This document shows, piece after piece, positions 9,315 to 18,046 of a stretch of DNA of 47,939 nucleotides. The stretch spans positions 1 to 47,939 of the forward strand of contig DGHT01000051.1 of assembly GCA_002392765.1 (NCBI GenBank), written 5' to 3'. The position numbers and the translations under genes were made by a program. The notes below the pieces were generated by a model that saw only the letters and a program-made list of their open reading frames with translations, did no database searches and was not told where the DNA came from. Numbering within the stretch: the first letter of the stretch is position 1; every line of letters starts with the position of its first letter. Source of the stretch: Verrucomicrobia bacterium UBA3841 (GTDB lineage Bacteria; Verrucomicrobiota; Kiritimatiellia; RFP12; UBA1067).

Positions 9315-12300
9315 ATGAAATTGTCTCTAAGAAAGTCTATAGACGAAATCAAAACGTTCTCAAGGACGTTTGTCGAACGGCCCAGGTTCGCCATGGTCAT
9401 AGCCATCGTTCTCACGATGGCGGGCGTCATGGCCATGCTCAACCTGCCCGTTTCCCAGTACCCGCAGCTTACGCCGCCGACGATATCCGTCAGCTACAGC
9501 TACCCCGGCGCGAACTCCAAGGAGGTTCTGAACACGGTCGCCATGCCGATCGAGGACGAGGTAAACGGCGTAGACGACATGCTTTACATGTCCGGCACGT
9601 GCGGCGACGACGGTTCGTATTCTCTGAACGTGTCTTTCGAAGTCGAATCCGACCGGGACATGGACATGGTGAAGGTCCAGAACCGCGTGGCCCAGGCGGA
9701 GGCGAAGCTGCCGTCCGAGGTGAAGCAGCTCGGCGGCAGAATCCGCGCCCAGTCTACGGATATGCTCGGATTCATAGCGATCCGTTCGCCGAACAAAACC
9801 CTCTCCCGTCTCCAGATATCCGACTACATCTACGCCAACATCCAGCCCGTGCTCCTGCGCGTCGACGGCGTCGGCGAAGCGACCGTGTACGGACCGAAGC
9901 TTTCCATGCGCGTCTGGCTGGACCCTGCGCGAATGGCTGCGCAGGGGATGGACGCCGAGGAGGTCATGGAGGCGGTCCAGAAACAGAACATCCAGGCGTC
10001 GCTCGGCTCCGTTGGCGCGGCGCCGACGGGAGACCACGCGGCGTTCACGATGTCGCTTCTCGCCAAGGGCCGACTTCTGACACCGGCCGAATTCGACGAA
10101 ATCGTCATAAGGCGCGACGCCAACGGCGGCATCGTGAGACTCAAGGACGTCGCCCGCACCGAAATCGGCGAACAGAACTACATGTTCACCGGCCAGCTGG
10201 ACGGCGGCAACGCGGTTTCCATCGCGCTCCAGCAGAAGCCTGGCGCGAACGCGATTGCCACTATGAAGGCGATACGCGCGGAGATGGCGAAACTCGAGGA
10301 ATCGTTCCCCGACGACATGACCTGGACGATCCCCTACGACGCCACCGATTACGTCAGCCGCTGCATCGACGAAATCAGACTGACGCTTTTGATAACGTTC
10401 GGGCTCGTCGTTCTCGTCTGCTACATCTTCCTCCAGGACTGGCGCGCCACGCTCATTCCGTGCTTAACCATTCCCGTATCGCTCTGCTCGACGTTCATCT
10501 TGATGGCCATGCTCGGCTACTCGATAAACATATTGACTCTGTTCGGCCTCGTTCTGGCCATAGGCGTGGTCGTGGACGACTGCATCGTCGTGGTCGAACG
10601 CGTCCAGTTCCTTATCGAGACGCGCGGGCTAAACTCCAAGGAGGCGGCGATCCAGGCGATGAAGGACGTGACAGGCGCGGTGATCGCTACGACCCTCGTG
10701 CTGCTCGGAATATTCGTCCCCGTCGGATTCATGAGCGGAATCACGGGAAGGATATACCAGCAGTTCTCCGTGACGCTTTCCGCGGCGGTCTGCTTCTCGA
10801 CGCTCTGCGCCCTAACGCTCGCCCCGGCGCTCTGTTCGCTCGTGCTCCACGAGTCGCGTCCGTACCGCCACGGGCCCCTTGCATGGTTCAACTGGGCGGT
10901 CAACGCTTTCAAAGGCGTGTTCGTCAAACTGGCCAAGTGGCTCGCCAGGCGCATATTCCTCGCCCTTGCGCTTCTCATCCTCACGATACTCCTGACCGTC
11001 CAGATGTTCCGCGGCACGCAGACGGCGTTCCTGCCGGAAGAAGACCAGAGAGTGATCTTCGCATCGATGGAAATGCCCGAGGGATCCACGAGAGACCGCA
11101 CCCGCGACGTTTCGCTCCGGGCGGTCGAGACGCTTCTCCAGGTTCCGGAAGTCCACAGCGTGCTGACCGTCACCGGATTCTCGATGGTCGGCGGACGCGG
11201 CGAAAACCAGTGTCTGGTGATCATAGACTTGAAAGACTGGTCTGAAAGAAAAGGGCAGAACCAGAGCGCGGCCGCCCTCGTGCAGCGTCTGCAGAAGATT
11301 CTGGCCCAGATACCCGAGCCGAACTGGAAGGTGTTCATGCCTCCGGCCATTCCAGGCCTCGGCATGGTCAACGGCATAACCGTCAACCTCCAGGACAAGG
11401 GAACCGCAGACCCGATCCGAATGGACGCGATCAAGAACAAGGTGCTGGCCGAACTGAACGACAAGTCGAAACATCCCGACATCATGGTGGCGTACTCCGG
11501 ATACAACGCGGTGACGCCGCACCTGAGGTTCAATCTCGACCGTTCTAAAGCGGAAATGTTCAAAGTGCCGGTCGGAACCGTCTATTCGACGCTCCAGAAC
11601 TACCTCGGTTCGCGCTACGTCAACGACGTGAACCTCGGCACGCAGGTCAACCGCGTGACGGTGCAGTCCGCCTGGGAAGGGCGCTCGACGCCGGAAGCGG
11701 TCGAACGTCTCTACGTCCGCGGCGAAAACGGCGCGATGGTGCAGATCGGCTCGCTCGGCACGATAACGCGCGAACTCGGTCCGCGCACGGTGTACACCCG
11801 CGACAAGTTCGTGACATCGCTCGTCACGATCCAGCCGATGCCTGGCGTCGCCTCCGGAAAGGTCATGAACGACCTCAAAAAAGTGTTCAAGGAAATACTG
11901 CCCGCCGATTACGGCTACGAATGGGCCGATCTCTCCTACCAGGAGAGCAAGAACGAAGGCAAGGCCGCGCCTCTGATCGCCCTTGCGATTCTCTTCGGCT
12001 ACCTGTTCCTCGTCGCGCAGTATGAAAGCTGGACGATCCCCCTGCCGGTGATGCTTTCGATATTCGTGGCCGTGTTCGGCGCGCTCGTCGGGCTCAAGTG
12101 GTTCGGAATCTGGATGACGGGCAAACCGTACCCGATGTCCATATACGCGCAGCTCGGACTGGTCCTCCTGGTCGGTCTCGCATCCAAGAACGCGATTCTC
12201 ATCGTCGAGTTCGCCAAGGAGAAGCGCGAGAAGGACAATCTTTCCATCGTGGACGCCGCGGGCGTCGCGGCAGGCGAGAGACTCAGGGCGCTTCTGATGA

Positions 12301-12548
12301 CGGCCTTGACGACGCTTCTCGGCACCTTGCCGATGATGATCGCCACGGGCGCAGGCGCGGCGAGCCGCAACCACCTCGGAACCACCGAATTCTTCGGAAT
12401 GCTGTTCTCCGTGGCCTTCGGCATCCTGCTCGTTCCGGGACTGTACGCGCTATTCCAGACGTGGCGCGAAAGAATCAAGAGAATGTTCGCCTTGCTGACG
12501 GCCAACGCAAGGCGCAAACGCATGCTTAAAGAAAGGAAACAAGGATGA
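9315..12548 (+). CDS. RND multidrug efflux transporter (HAE1/AcrB type)
   Basis: Inner-membrane proton antiporter that pushes drugs through an outer-membrane channel. The 1077 residues match AcrB-class pumps. It starts with FVERPRFAMVIAIV, the first membrane helix, and has the duplicated 2 x 6 helix plan. Proton-relay residues are present: Asp421-Asp422 in GVVVDDCIVVVE (helix 4) and the Lys of GLASKNAILIVEF (helix 10). The ATG at 9315 is the only start that keeps helix 1. The gene overlaps the outer-membrane factor by ATGA. No periplasmic adaptor (MFP) gene lies in this operon, which is unusual because the adaptor normally precedes the pump; it must be supplied from elsewhere. Confidence 0.95.
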   Translation: MKLSLRKSIDEIKTFSRTFVERPRFAMVIAIVLTMAGVMAMLNLPVSQYPQLTPPTISVSYSYPGANSKEVLNTVAMPIEDEVNGVDDMLYMSGTCGDDGSYSLNVSFEVESDRDMDMVKVQNRVAQAEAKLPSEVKQLGGRIRAQSTDMLGFIAIRSPNKTLSRLQISDYIYANIQPVLLRVDGVGEATVYGPKLSMRVWLDPARMAAQGMDAEEVMEAVQKQNIQASLGSVGAAPTGDHAAFTMSLLAKGRLLTPAEFDEIVIRRDANGGIVRLKDVARTEIGEQNYMFTGQLDGGNAVSIALQQKPGANAIATMKAIRAEMAKLEESFPDDMTWTIPYDATDYVSRCIDEIRLTLLITFGLVVLVCYIFLQDWRATLIPCLTIPVSLCSTFILMAMLGYSINILTLFGLVLAIGVVVDDCIVVVERVQFLIETRGLNSKEAAIQAMKDVTGAVIATTLVLLGIFVPVGFMSGITGRIYQQFSVTLSAAVCFSTLCALTLAPALCSLVLHESRPYRHGPLAWFNWAVNAFKGVFVKLAKWLARRIFLALALLILTILLTVQMFRGTQTAFLPEEDQRVIFASMEMPEGSTRDRTRDVSLRAVETLLQVPEVHSVLTVTGFSMVGGRGENQCLVIIDLKDWSERKGQNQSAAALVQRLQKILAQIPEPNWKVFMPPAIPGLGMVNGITVNLQDKGTADPIRMDAIKNKVLAELNDKSKHPDIMVAYSGYNAVTPHLRFNLDRSKAEMFKVPVGTVYSTLQNYLGSRYVNDVNLGTQVNRVTVQSAWEGRSTPEAVERLYVRGENGAMVQIGSLGTITRELGPRTVYTRDKFVTSLVTIQPMPGVASGKVMNDLKKVFKEILPADYGYEWADLSYQESKNEGKAAPLIALAILFGYLFLVAQYESWTIPLPVMLSIFVAVFGALVGLKWFGIWMTGKPYPMSIYAQLGLVLLVGLASKNAILIVEFAKEKREKDNLSIVDAAGVAAGERLRALLMTALTTLLGTLPMMIATGAGAASRNHLGTTEFFGMLFSVAFGILLVPGLYALFQTWRERIKRMFALLTANARRKRMLKERKQG

Positions 12549-14056
12549 AAAGACTGATTCCGCTTGCCGCGCTGGTAGCAGGCTGTTCCGTTCTGCCCAG
12601 CGTCGGCCCCGATTACGACGGGGTGGACGTGGAATTGCCGGACACCGCGATCCCCGATGCGGGAATGCCTTCGACGAACCACACCGCACGCGGGGAGTTC
12701 GCTCCCGCGAAAGGCGAAGACGACGTGCGCAGGGTTCTCAAGGCTCAGGACATAGCGGAGTGGTGGAAGCGGTTCGAAGACCCGGTCCTTGACGGCCTTG
12801 TCGAGTCCGCCGTCACGAACAACATATCCTACCTCATGGCGCAGGAAAGGCTTCTCGCATCAAGATGGGAGCTCCTTGGAACGATGGCAGCCTATCTGCC
12901 GCAGGTTTCAGGGTCCGCCGGATTCACGAGACTGGAACGCGGCAGGTACACATCCACGATGGCGGGCACCGGCAAGACGCTGCACCGCGATCTTTTCGCC
13001 GGCGGCTTCGACGCTTCCTGGGAAATCGACCTCTTCGGCGGCAACCGCAGGACGACCGAGGCGGCGTTCGCCAGGTCCGAGGCCCAGGAACTGCAGGTCG
13101 AGGATGCGTGGGTGTCGCTGACGGCCGAGGCGGGTCTCCAGTATGTGATGCTCAGGACGACCCAGGAGCGCATCGCCGTGGCGAGGAAGAACCTCGCGCT
13201 TCAGATAGAAACGTACGAGATTCTGAAGTCCAGGATGGACTCCGGCATCGGCGACGAACTGGCCGTGAGCCAGTCGCAGTACATCATGAACCAGACGCAC
13301 GCCGCCATTCCGCCGCTGCTGGCCCAGGAGGAGCAATTGAAGAACTCCATCGCCGTTCTGGTCGGCGAGATGCCGGGAACGCTTCACGGAAAACTCGATC
13401 CGGTAGAAGAGAGGGATTGGCTCGTCGAGCCGGTCCGTCTCGAGTCCGTGCCGCTCGATCTGATCCGCACGCGCCCCGACGTGCGCGCGGCGGAACGCTC
13501 CTTCGCGGCGCAGGTCGCGCATGTCGGCGTGGCAAAGTCGATGTGGTTCCCGAAACTCTACATAAACGGCTCTCTGGGTCTGGAATCCGTGAAGGGTGAG
13601 GACTTCCTCAAGCGCGGCGCGCTGTACGGTTCGCTCGGCCCGTCGTTCAGCTGGCCCATATTCCAGGGCGGCAGAATCTATTCGACCGTCAAGGCCGAGG
13701 AGGCGCGCATGCGCGAGGCGTGCCTGAATTACGAACTTTCCGTCGAGAAGGCGTACGGGGAGGTCCGCGATGCGTATTCCGCCTACACGCAGGAATACCA
13801 CAGGTACCAGGCGCTCCAGGCGGCCGTCAAGGCGGCGCAGGACGCGGTGGCGATTTCGAACGACCTCTACAAGAACGGTCTTAAGGACTTTACCGCGGTC
13901 ATCGACGCGCAGCGTTCGATGCTCACGCTCGAAGAGGCTCTTGTCATATCGCGCGGACAGATAACCGAGAAGCTCATCGCCCTCTACAAATCGCTGGGCG
14001 GGGGTCTTGCAGGTGTCGAAGGCGGCGAAGCCGAAGGTGGCGATGACAGGAGCTGA
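12545..14056 (+). CDS. Outer-membrane efflux lipoprotein (NodT/OprM family)
   Basis: TolC-like trimeric channel partner of the RND pump, 503 residues, typical for NodT-type factors. The N-terminus is a lipoprotein signal with lipobox LVAGC (Cys14), which anchors the protein in the outer membrane. The duplicated outer-membrane-factor domain is recognisable (WWKRFEDPVLDGLVESAV near the start; LIRTRPDVRAAERSFAAQ in the middle; GPSFSWPIFQGGRI later). The start overlaps the pump stop as ATGA, with AAAGGA upstream, indicating coupled translation. The last bases overlap the start of nrnA. Confidence 0.93.
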   Translation: MKRLIPLAALVAGCSVLPSVGPDYDGVDVELPDTAIPDAGMPSTNHTARGEFAPAKGEDDVRRVLKAQDIAEWWKRFEDPVLDGLVESAVTNNISYLMAQERLLASRWELLGTMAAYLPQVSGSAGFTRLERGRYTSTMAGTGKTLHRDLFAGGFDASWEIDLFGGNRRTTEAAFARSEAQELQVEDAWVSLTAEAGLQYVMLRTTQERIAVARKNLALQIETYEILKSRMDSGIGDELAVSQSQYIMNQTHAAIPPLLAQEEQLKNSIAVLVGEMPGTLHGKLDPVEERDWLVEPVRLESVPLDLIRTRPDVRAAERSFAAQVAHVGVAKSMWFPKLYINGSLGLESVKGEDFLKRGALYGSLGPSFSWPIFQGGRIYSTVKAEEARMREACLNYELSVEKAYGEVRDAYSAYTQEYHRYQALQAAVKAAQDAVAISNDLYKNGLKDFTAVIDAQRSMLTLEEALVISRGQITEKLIALYKSLGGGLAGVEGGEAEGGDDRS

Positions 14057-15188
14057 ACGCGAATCTTTCGAAGCCGCCAAGAAGGCGCTCGCGGGAGCCA
14101 AAAGGATATTGATATCCGGTCACCTGAGCCCCGACGGCGATTCGCTTGGAAGCATGATCGCGCTTTCGCGTCTCCTTACAGCCGCAGGCTGGCAGGCGTT
14201 CGCGACGGCCGACGTCAACGCTCTGGGCAAACTCAAATTCCTGGACGGCGTAAACGACATCATCCCCGTAAGAAAACTCAAGCGGCGCAAATTCGATCTT
14301 TTCATCGCGGTCGACTGCGCGGCGTTTTCGCGGATGCCGCCCGAAGTGAAACCCGTGGCGGAGAAGCTTCCGTGCATCTGCATCGATCACCACGTCACGA
14401 ACGACGGCACGTTCGGAATCGCGCAGATAGTGGATCCTGCCGCCTCGTCCGCCGGTGAACTCGTGTGGCGTTTCGCGAAGTGGATGGACTGGAAATTGGA
14501 CAAGACCGTCGCCGAGGCGCTTTGGGTGTCGATCGTCACCGACACCGGACGCTTCGCGTACGATTCGACACGGCCGGGGACGATGCGCACAGCCGCCGAT
14601 CTTCTCAAGTACGGCGTCAGAACGGCTCTCATAAACGATATCATCTACGGAACTTTCTCCTCGAAAGCCATCGGGCTGAAGCGCATAGCGTGGCGTTCGC
14701 TCCATATCTGGAAGAACAGGAAGGTTGCGGAGGTGACGCTTTCGCGCGACGATTTCCGCGCCGTTCGCGGCACTAAAGCCGATGCCGAGGACGTTATTGA
14801 AATCCCCAGGTCGGTCGTCCGCAACGAAATCGCGCTCTTTTTCTACCAGATCCCGGACCGTACCAAGGAGACGCGCTGTTCGATAAGGACGCGCGGCGAT
14901 CTGGACGCTACGGTCCTGGCGGCGAAGTTCGGCGGCGGCGGACATGTCAAGGCCGCCGGATGCACGATAAACGCGCCTCTCGCAAAGGCCAAACGCATGA
15001 TGCGCTCGGCGGTCAAGGAAATGTTCAAGTCCGCATGCAGGAAGACGTCGAAGATCCAGCCGATAACGGTAAAGGCTGAAAAGCCGGCGGAGCCGGCGGC
15101 GGCTCCGTCCGACGTTTCCGCCCCCGGACAGCAGACTGTCGCCCAGCCGGCCCAGGCGGCGGCGAACGGACAGGGAGGCGCCTCGTGA
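14043..15188 (+). CDS. nrnA: DHH-family phosphoesterase, NrnA-like (nanoRNase / pAp phosphatase)
   Basis: Cytoplasmic enzyme expected to degrade 2-5 nucleotide RNAs and dephosphorylate 3'-phosphoadenosine-5'-phosphate. DHH motifs appear in order: HLSPDGDSLGS, AVDCAA, CIDHHVTN, then the DHHA1 motif FGGGGHVKAAG that closes over the substrate. The ATG at 14043 overlaps the previous gene by 14 bases and gives the normal N-terminus; a TTG at 14007 would add 12 residues. The last ~45 residues are a Pro/Ala/Gln-rich tail absent from ordinary NrnA and probably disordered. Its GTGA overlap with the next gene places it in the same operon as the efflux genes, with no obvious functional link. Confidence 0.88.
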   Translation: MTGAERESFEAAKKALAGAKRILISGHLSPDGDSLGSMIALSRLLTAAGWQAFATADVNALGKLKFLDGVNDIIPVRKLKRRKFDLFIAVDCAAFSRMPPEVKPVAEKLPCICIDHHVTNDGTFGIAQIVDPAASSAGELVWRFAKWMDWKLDKTVAEALWVSIVTDTGRFAYDSTRPGTMRTAADLLKYGVRTALINDIIYGTFSSKAIGLKRIAWRSLHIWKNRKVAEVTLSRDDFRAVRGTKADAEDVIEIPRSVVRNEIALFFYQIPDRTKETRCSIRTRGDLDATVLAAKFGGGGHVKAAGCTINAPLAKAKRMMRSAVKEMFKSACRKTSKIQPITVKAEKPAEPAAAPSDVSAPGQQTVAQPAQAAANGQGGAS

Positions 15189-16120
15189 AGGCTGTAGTCC
15201 TTACAGACGGCAAAGCCGGACACGAAAACCAGTCGAAAGCGTTCGCGCGCGCGCTGGGTCTTGATTTCAGGCTCGTTCCCGTCCGGTTCAAGACTCCGCT
15301 TCACAAGATCGCGTCGTACATCCTGGACCGGCTGGGGATGCGCACACTGTCGCTTCTCAGATTCGAATGCGGCGAAGGGGGACCGAAACCGGAGCCCGGC
15401 AGTGTCGTGATCGGCACGGGATCGGGCACGTTCTACGCCGCGAAATCTCTCGCCCGCGCGATTCCGGGCGCGAAATGCGGAGTAGTCCTCTATCCGCGCG
15501 GCTACCGTCTTTCGTCTTTCGACTGCATTCTCGCGCCGGCGTTCGACAATCCGGCGAAGCTTCCTAACGTAATCGAGATACCGGCCAATCTGGTCGCAGC
15601 CGACGCGGAGTTCTACGAAAGCGGCGTCCGCGCGTTCAAGGAACGCTACGCGGGACCTGTCGACAATATTGTCGGAGTAATCGTCGGCGGGCCCAACAAG
15701 TGCTCCACGATGTCGCCCGAATGGATGAAAGACAGTCTCGACTCGATATTCGCCGCGAATCCAGGCGCGCAAATGTGCGTGACGACATCGCGCAGAACGC
15801 CTCCCGCCGTGGAACAGGTTGTCGATTCGTACCCGTGGACCTACAAACTCATCTATTCAAAAGACCGTTTCAATCCGATTCCGGCTTTCGTTCAGCTGGC
15901 GAAGAAACTTTATGTCACGGCCGAATCGACCGGAATGCTGTCCGAGGCGTGCACTTTCGGCAGATCGGAGGTTTTCGCTCTTGACAACCTCAATCCCGGA
16001 CCGCACAAATTCCGGCGTTTCGTCGAGAATCTGAGGTCGGCGGGATATGTCGACGGCAACCGCAAAATCGACATCGGCGGCCAGATCGGGAAAGCGCGCG
16101 AACTGCTGGGCGTCAAATGA
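15185..16120 (+). CDS. ELM1/GtrOC1-like putative glycosyltransferase-fold protein
   Basis: The 311-residue product resembles the ELM1-like family (mitochondrial fission ELM1 proteins and bacterial relatives, DUF1022). Visible family features are the N-terminal LTDGKAGHENQSKAFARALG, the central VGVIVGGPNKCSTMSPEWM, VTTSRRTPPAV, and a C-terminal VTAESTGMLSEACTFG. The fold is GT-B-like and bacterial members are suspected glycosyltransferases, but the substrate is unknown. It starts with GTG overlapping the nrnA stop and ends overlapping the sensor kinase start, so it is translated in a chain. Confidence 0.8.
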   Translation: MKAVVLTDGKAGHENQSKAFARALGLDFRLVPVRFKTPLHKIASYILDRLGMRTLSLLRFECGEGGPKPEPGSVVIGTGSGTFYAAKSLARAIPGAKCGVVLYPRGYRLSSFDCILAPAFDNPAKLPNVIEIPANLVAADAEFYESGVRAFKERYAGPVDNIVGVIVGGPNKCSTMSPEWMKDSLDSIFAANPGAQMCVTTSRRTPPAVEQVVDSYPWTYKLIYSKDRFNPIPAFVQLAKKLYVTAESTGMLSEACTFGRSEVFALDNLNPGPHKFRRFVENLRSAGYVDGNRKIDIGGQIGKARELLGVK

Positions 16121-17274
16121 CCGCGTCCGGTTTCAGATTCGCCAGAAGCGTTGCGCTGATTTGCATACCGGGCGTTCTCGCCGCCGCGCTGCTCGGAAGG
16201 TTTCTCCTGGAGGACGTGCCGCGGATAGCGGCGGACGGACGCGAACGCATCGAGGCGCTTTCCGAAAACGCGGTAAAAGCCCTGAGGGACGATCCGGCGC
16301 GAGCGGAATTCGTCTGGGAGCGCGGGAAGGGCGTGATTGCCGGTGATCCGAAATGGAACGAGTCGTTCCCTCCGACAATGACCTGGAAGGAATGGAGGCC
16401 GCAGGCCGGAGCGCGTACGAAGGAAATGTCGGGCTGGCGGGATATCGAAGGGCGCCGTCTCGTGTGGACCCGCGGCCCTGGCGCGAAGAACGCATACGTG
16501 TACGCGGCATGGACGGATATCGATCTCCACGACAGGACTTTCGCGATCGTCGCGCTCACTCTCGCCCTCTTCGCGGCCGTCGCCGGACTCACCATCGCCG
16601 GCGTTGCGGGGCTTCGCAGGAACATGAAGGCGATGGACGATTTTCTCGCGGCCGCCGCGCACGATCTTTCGACGCCTCTTGCGTCGATGAACATCCTGAT
16701 CGGACGCGATCCGGGCGCCGCGAGAAAGATCAACGAACGGATGATCAGGATTGTCGACAACATCAAGGATTTCATAAGCGGTGGAGAAAGGCGGAGAAAA
16801 CCCTCCATGCAGCGCTTCGATCTCGCGGAAGCCTACCGCGAGGCGTATGAAGCGTTCCGCGACGACTACCGCGATCTCTTCGGCGGCGAGGATGTCGCAT
16901 TCACTGCGCCTGACGCACCGGTGGAGGCGTTTGGCGATCCGACTCTCGCCGTGCAGATAATCTGGAATATACTCGGCAACGATCTCAAGTACGCGGCGCC
17001 TTACGGGAAAGTGCGCGTCGACCTGTCCGTGTCCGGCGGGAACGCGGTGATGCGCTTCACCGATTTCGGGAAGGGGATGAGCCGGCGGGAAATGAAAAAA
17101 GCCTTCGACAGGTACTATCGCGCGCGCACCGTTCTTCAGTCCGGTAAAGGGGGATTTGGAATAGGACTGGCCACGGCCAGGGAGTTTGCCGTCGCAATGG
17201 GCGGAAGCCTGACCCTCGAGCCGAATACGCCCAAAGGCCTTGTCTACGTGTTGACGCTTCCGCTCTCCCCGTAA
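16117..17274 (+). CDS. Membrane sensor histidine kinase without adjacent response regulator
   Basis: The 385-residue protein has a first membrane helix at about 9-28, a ~120-residue periplasmic domain with no recognised fold, a second helix near 146-170 and the kinase core. The phospho-acceptor is His182 in AHDLSTPLASMN, with almost no HAMP linker between helix 2 and the H box. The ATP-binding domain shows NILGNDLKYA (N box), FTDFGKGM and GGFGIGLATA (G boxes). It overlaps the preceding gene by ATGA. No response regulator is encoded in the window, so partner and signal are unknown. It is the last gene of the operon begun by the RND pump. Confidence 0.9.
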   Translation: MTASGFRFARSVALICIPGVLAAALLGRFLLEDVPRIAADGRERIEALSENAVKALRDDPARAEFVWERGKGVIAGDPKWNESFPPTMTWKEWRPQAGARTKEMSGWRDIEGRRLVWTRGPGAKNAYVYAAWTDIDLHDRTFAIVALTLALFAAVAGLTIAGVAGLRRNMKAMDDFLAAAAHDLSTPLASMNILIGRDPGAARKINERMIRIVDNIKDFISGGERRRKPSMQRFDLAEAYREAYEAFRDDYRDLFGGEDVAFTAPDAPVEAFGDPTLAVQIIWNILGNDLKYAAPYGKVRVDLSVSGGNAVMRFTDFGKGMSRREMKKAFDRYYRARTVLQSGKGGFGIGLATAREFAVAMGGSLTLEPNTPKGLVYVLTLPLSP

Positions 17275-17350
17275 CTCCCTCTTCCCGCGCCGCCGGGACG
17301 GCACATCCCCCAACTGAAGGTTGTCCGCAACACGGATGCTCTGGCAAACG

Positions 17351-17384
17351 CTTTCCCAGTTTCCTTCTTCCCTGTTCCCCATTT
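17351..17384 (+). repeat. Family B heptads upstream of yfcE
   Basis: A degenerate run of TTCCCNG-type heptads, ending CCTGTTCCCC, directly before the yfcE promoter. Confidence 0.6.
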
Positions 17385-17394
17385 AGCGGAAATT

Positions 17395-17403
17395 TGGTAT
17401 ACT
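17395..17403 (+). promoter_or_regulatory. Extended -10 promoter of yfcE-mfd
   Basis: TGGTATACT. The sequence from TTTGG through TTAGGCGA (to 17412) matches 18 of 20 bases with the promoter at 44899 before the ABC-protein gene, including the bases downstream of the -10. It lies about 125 bases before the yfcE start. Confidence 0.6.
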
Positions 17404-17416
17404 ATTAGGCGAGATA

Positions 17417-17465
17417 ATTGCAAAACCTCCAAAACATCTTGCGAACTTGGCGGACTTTGCGCGAG
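17417..17465 (+). repeat. Family F repeat (GCAAA/CTTTGC inverted arms)
   Basis: GCAAAACCTCCAAAAC facing GGCGGACTTTGCGC forms an imperfect inverted repeat in the yfcE leader. Related arms occur between purF and carA and inside gltB. Confidence 0.5.
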
Positions 17466-17527
17466 ACCGGGAAGCGGGTTTGCAACTGGCTCGGGCGAAT
17501 CGCAAACGGAAATCAAAGAAAGGCTAT

Positions 17528-18043
17528 ATGAAGATAGTTTTCATGAGCGACATACACGGAGTGGCATCCGCGCTCGAAACGGCGCTTTCGGCCGCGGAAT
17601 CGGTCGGGTACGACAGACTTGTCCTTCTCGGCGATCTCCTGTACCACGGACCCAGGAACGGCGTGCCGGGATTTTACGATCCCGAAAGGGTGGCGGCCAT
17701 CCTCAATTCGTTGAAGGACAGAATCGTAGCCGTGCGCGGGAACTGCGACGCCGAGGTCGACCAGCTCATGTTCGAATTTCCCATGATGTCGGATTACGCC
17801 ATCCTCGACGCCGGTGTCGAGACTTTTTTCCTGACGCACGGGCATCTCTGGAACGAATCGCGCCTGCCGCCGCTCGGAATGGGAAGCGTCCTTGCGCACG
17901 GGCATACGCATATTCCGGAAAACAAGAAACTCGAATGCGGAATCACCATATTCAATCCCGGATCCGTCGCTCTTCCCAAGGGAGGCAGCGCGCGCAGCTT
18001 CGGGTATTTCGACGGCGAATCGCTCAGGCACGTGTCGGTATAG
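17528..18043 (+). CDS. yfcE: YfcE-type metallophosphodiesterase
   Basis: The 171-residue calcineurin-like phosphoesterase matches E. coli YfcE in length and in each conserved block: SDIHG at 7-11, GDLLYHGPRN, VRGNCDAEVDQ, LTHGHLWN, AHGHTHIP and FNPGSVALPKGG. These supply the Asp, His and Asn ligands of the two-metal centre. YfcE hydrolyses artificial phosphodiesters; its natural substrate is unsettled. The ATG at 17528 gives the family N-terminus MKIVFMSDIHG and follows AAAGAAAGG; an upstream in-frame extension to 17447 is repeat-derived and rejected. mfd begins three bases after the stop, so the two are one unit. Confidence 0.93.
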   Translation: MKIVFMSDIHGVASALETALSAAESVGYDRLVLLGDLLYHGPRNGVPGFYDPERVAAILNSLKDRIVAVRGNCDAEVDQLMFEFPMMSDYAILDAGVETFFLTHGHLWNESRLPPLGMGSVLAHGHTHIPENKKLECGITIFNPGSVALPKGGSARSFGYFDGESLRHVSV

Positions 18044-18046
18044 CCG

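Noticed and set aside
14007..14042. TTG start for nrnA
   Set aside because: It would place 50 bases of overlap with the previous gene; the ATG at 14043 gives the family N-terminus.
17447..17527. N-terminal extension of YfcE
   Set aside because: The 27 codons are made from repeat sequence and are absent from the family; the ATG at 17528 has an appropriate ribosome site.
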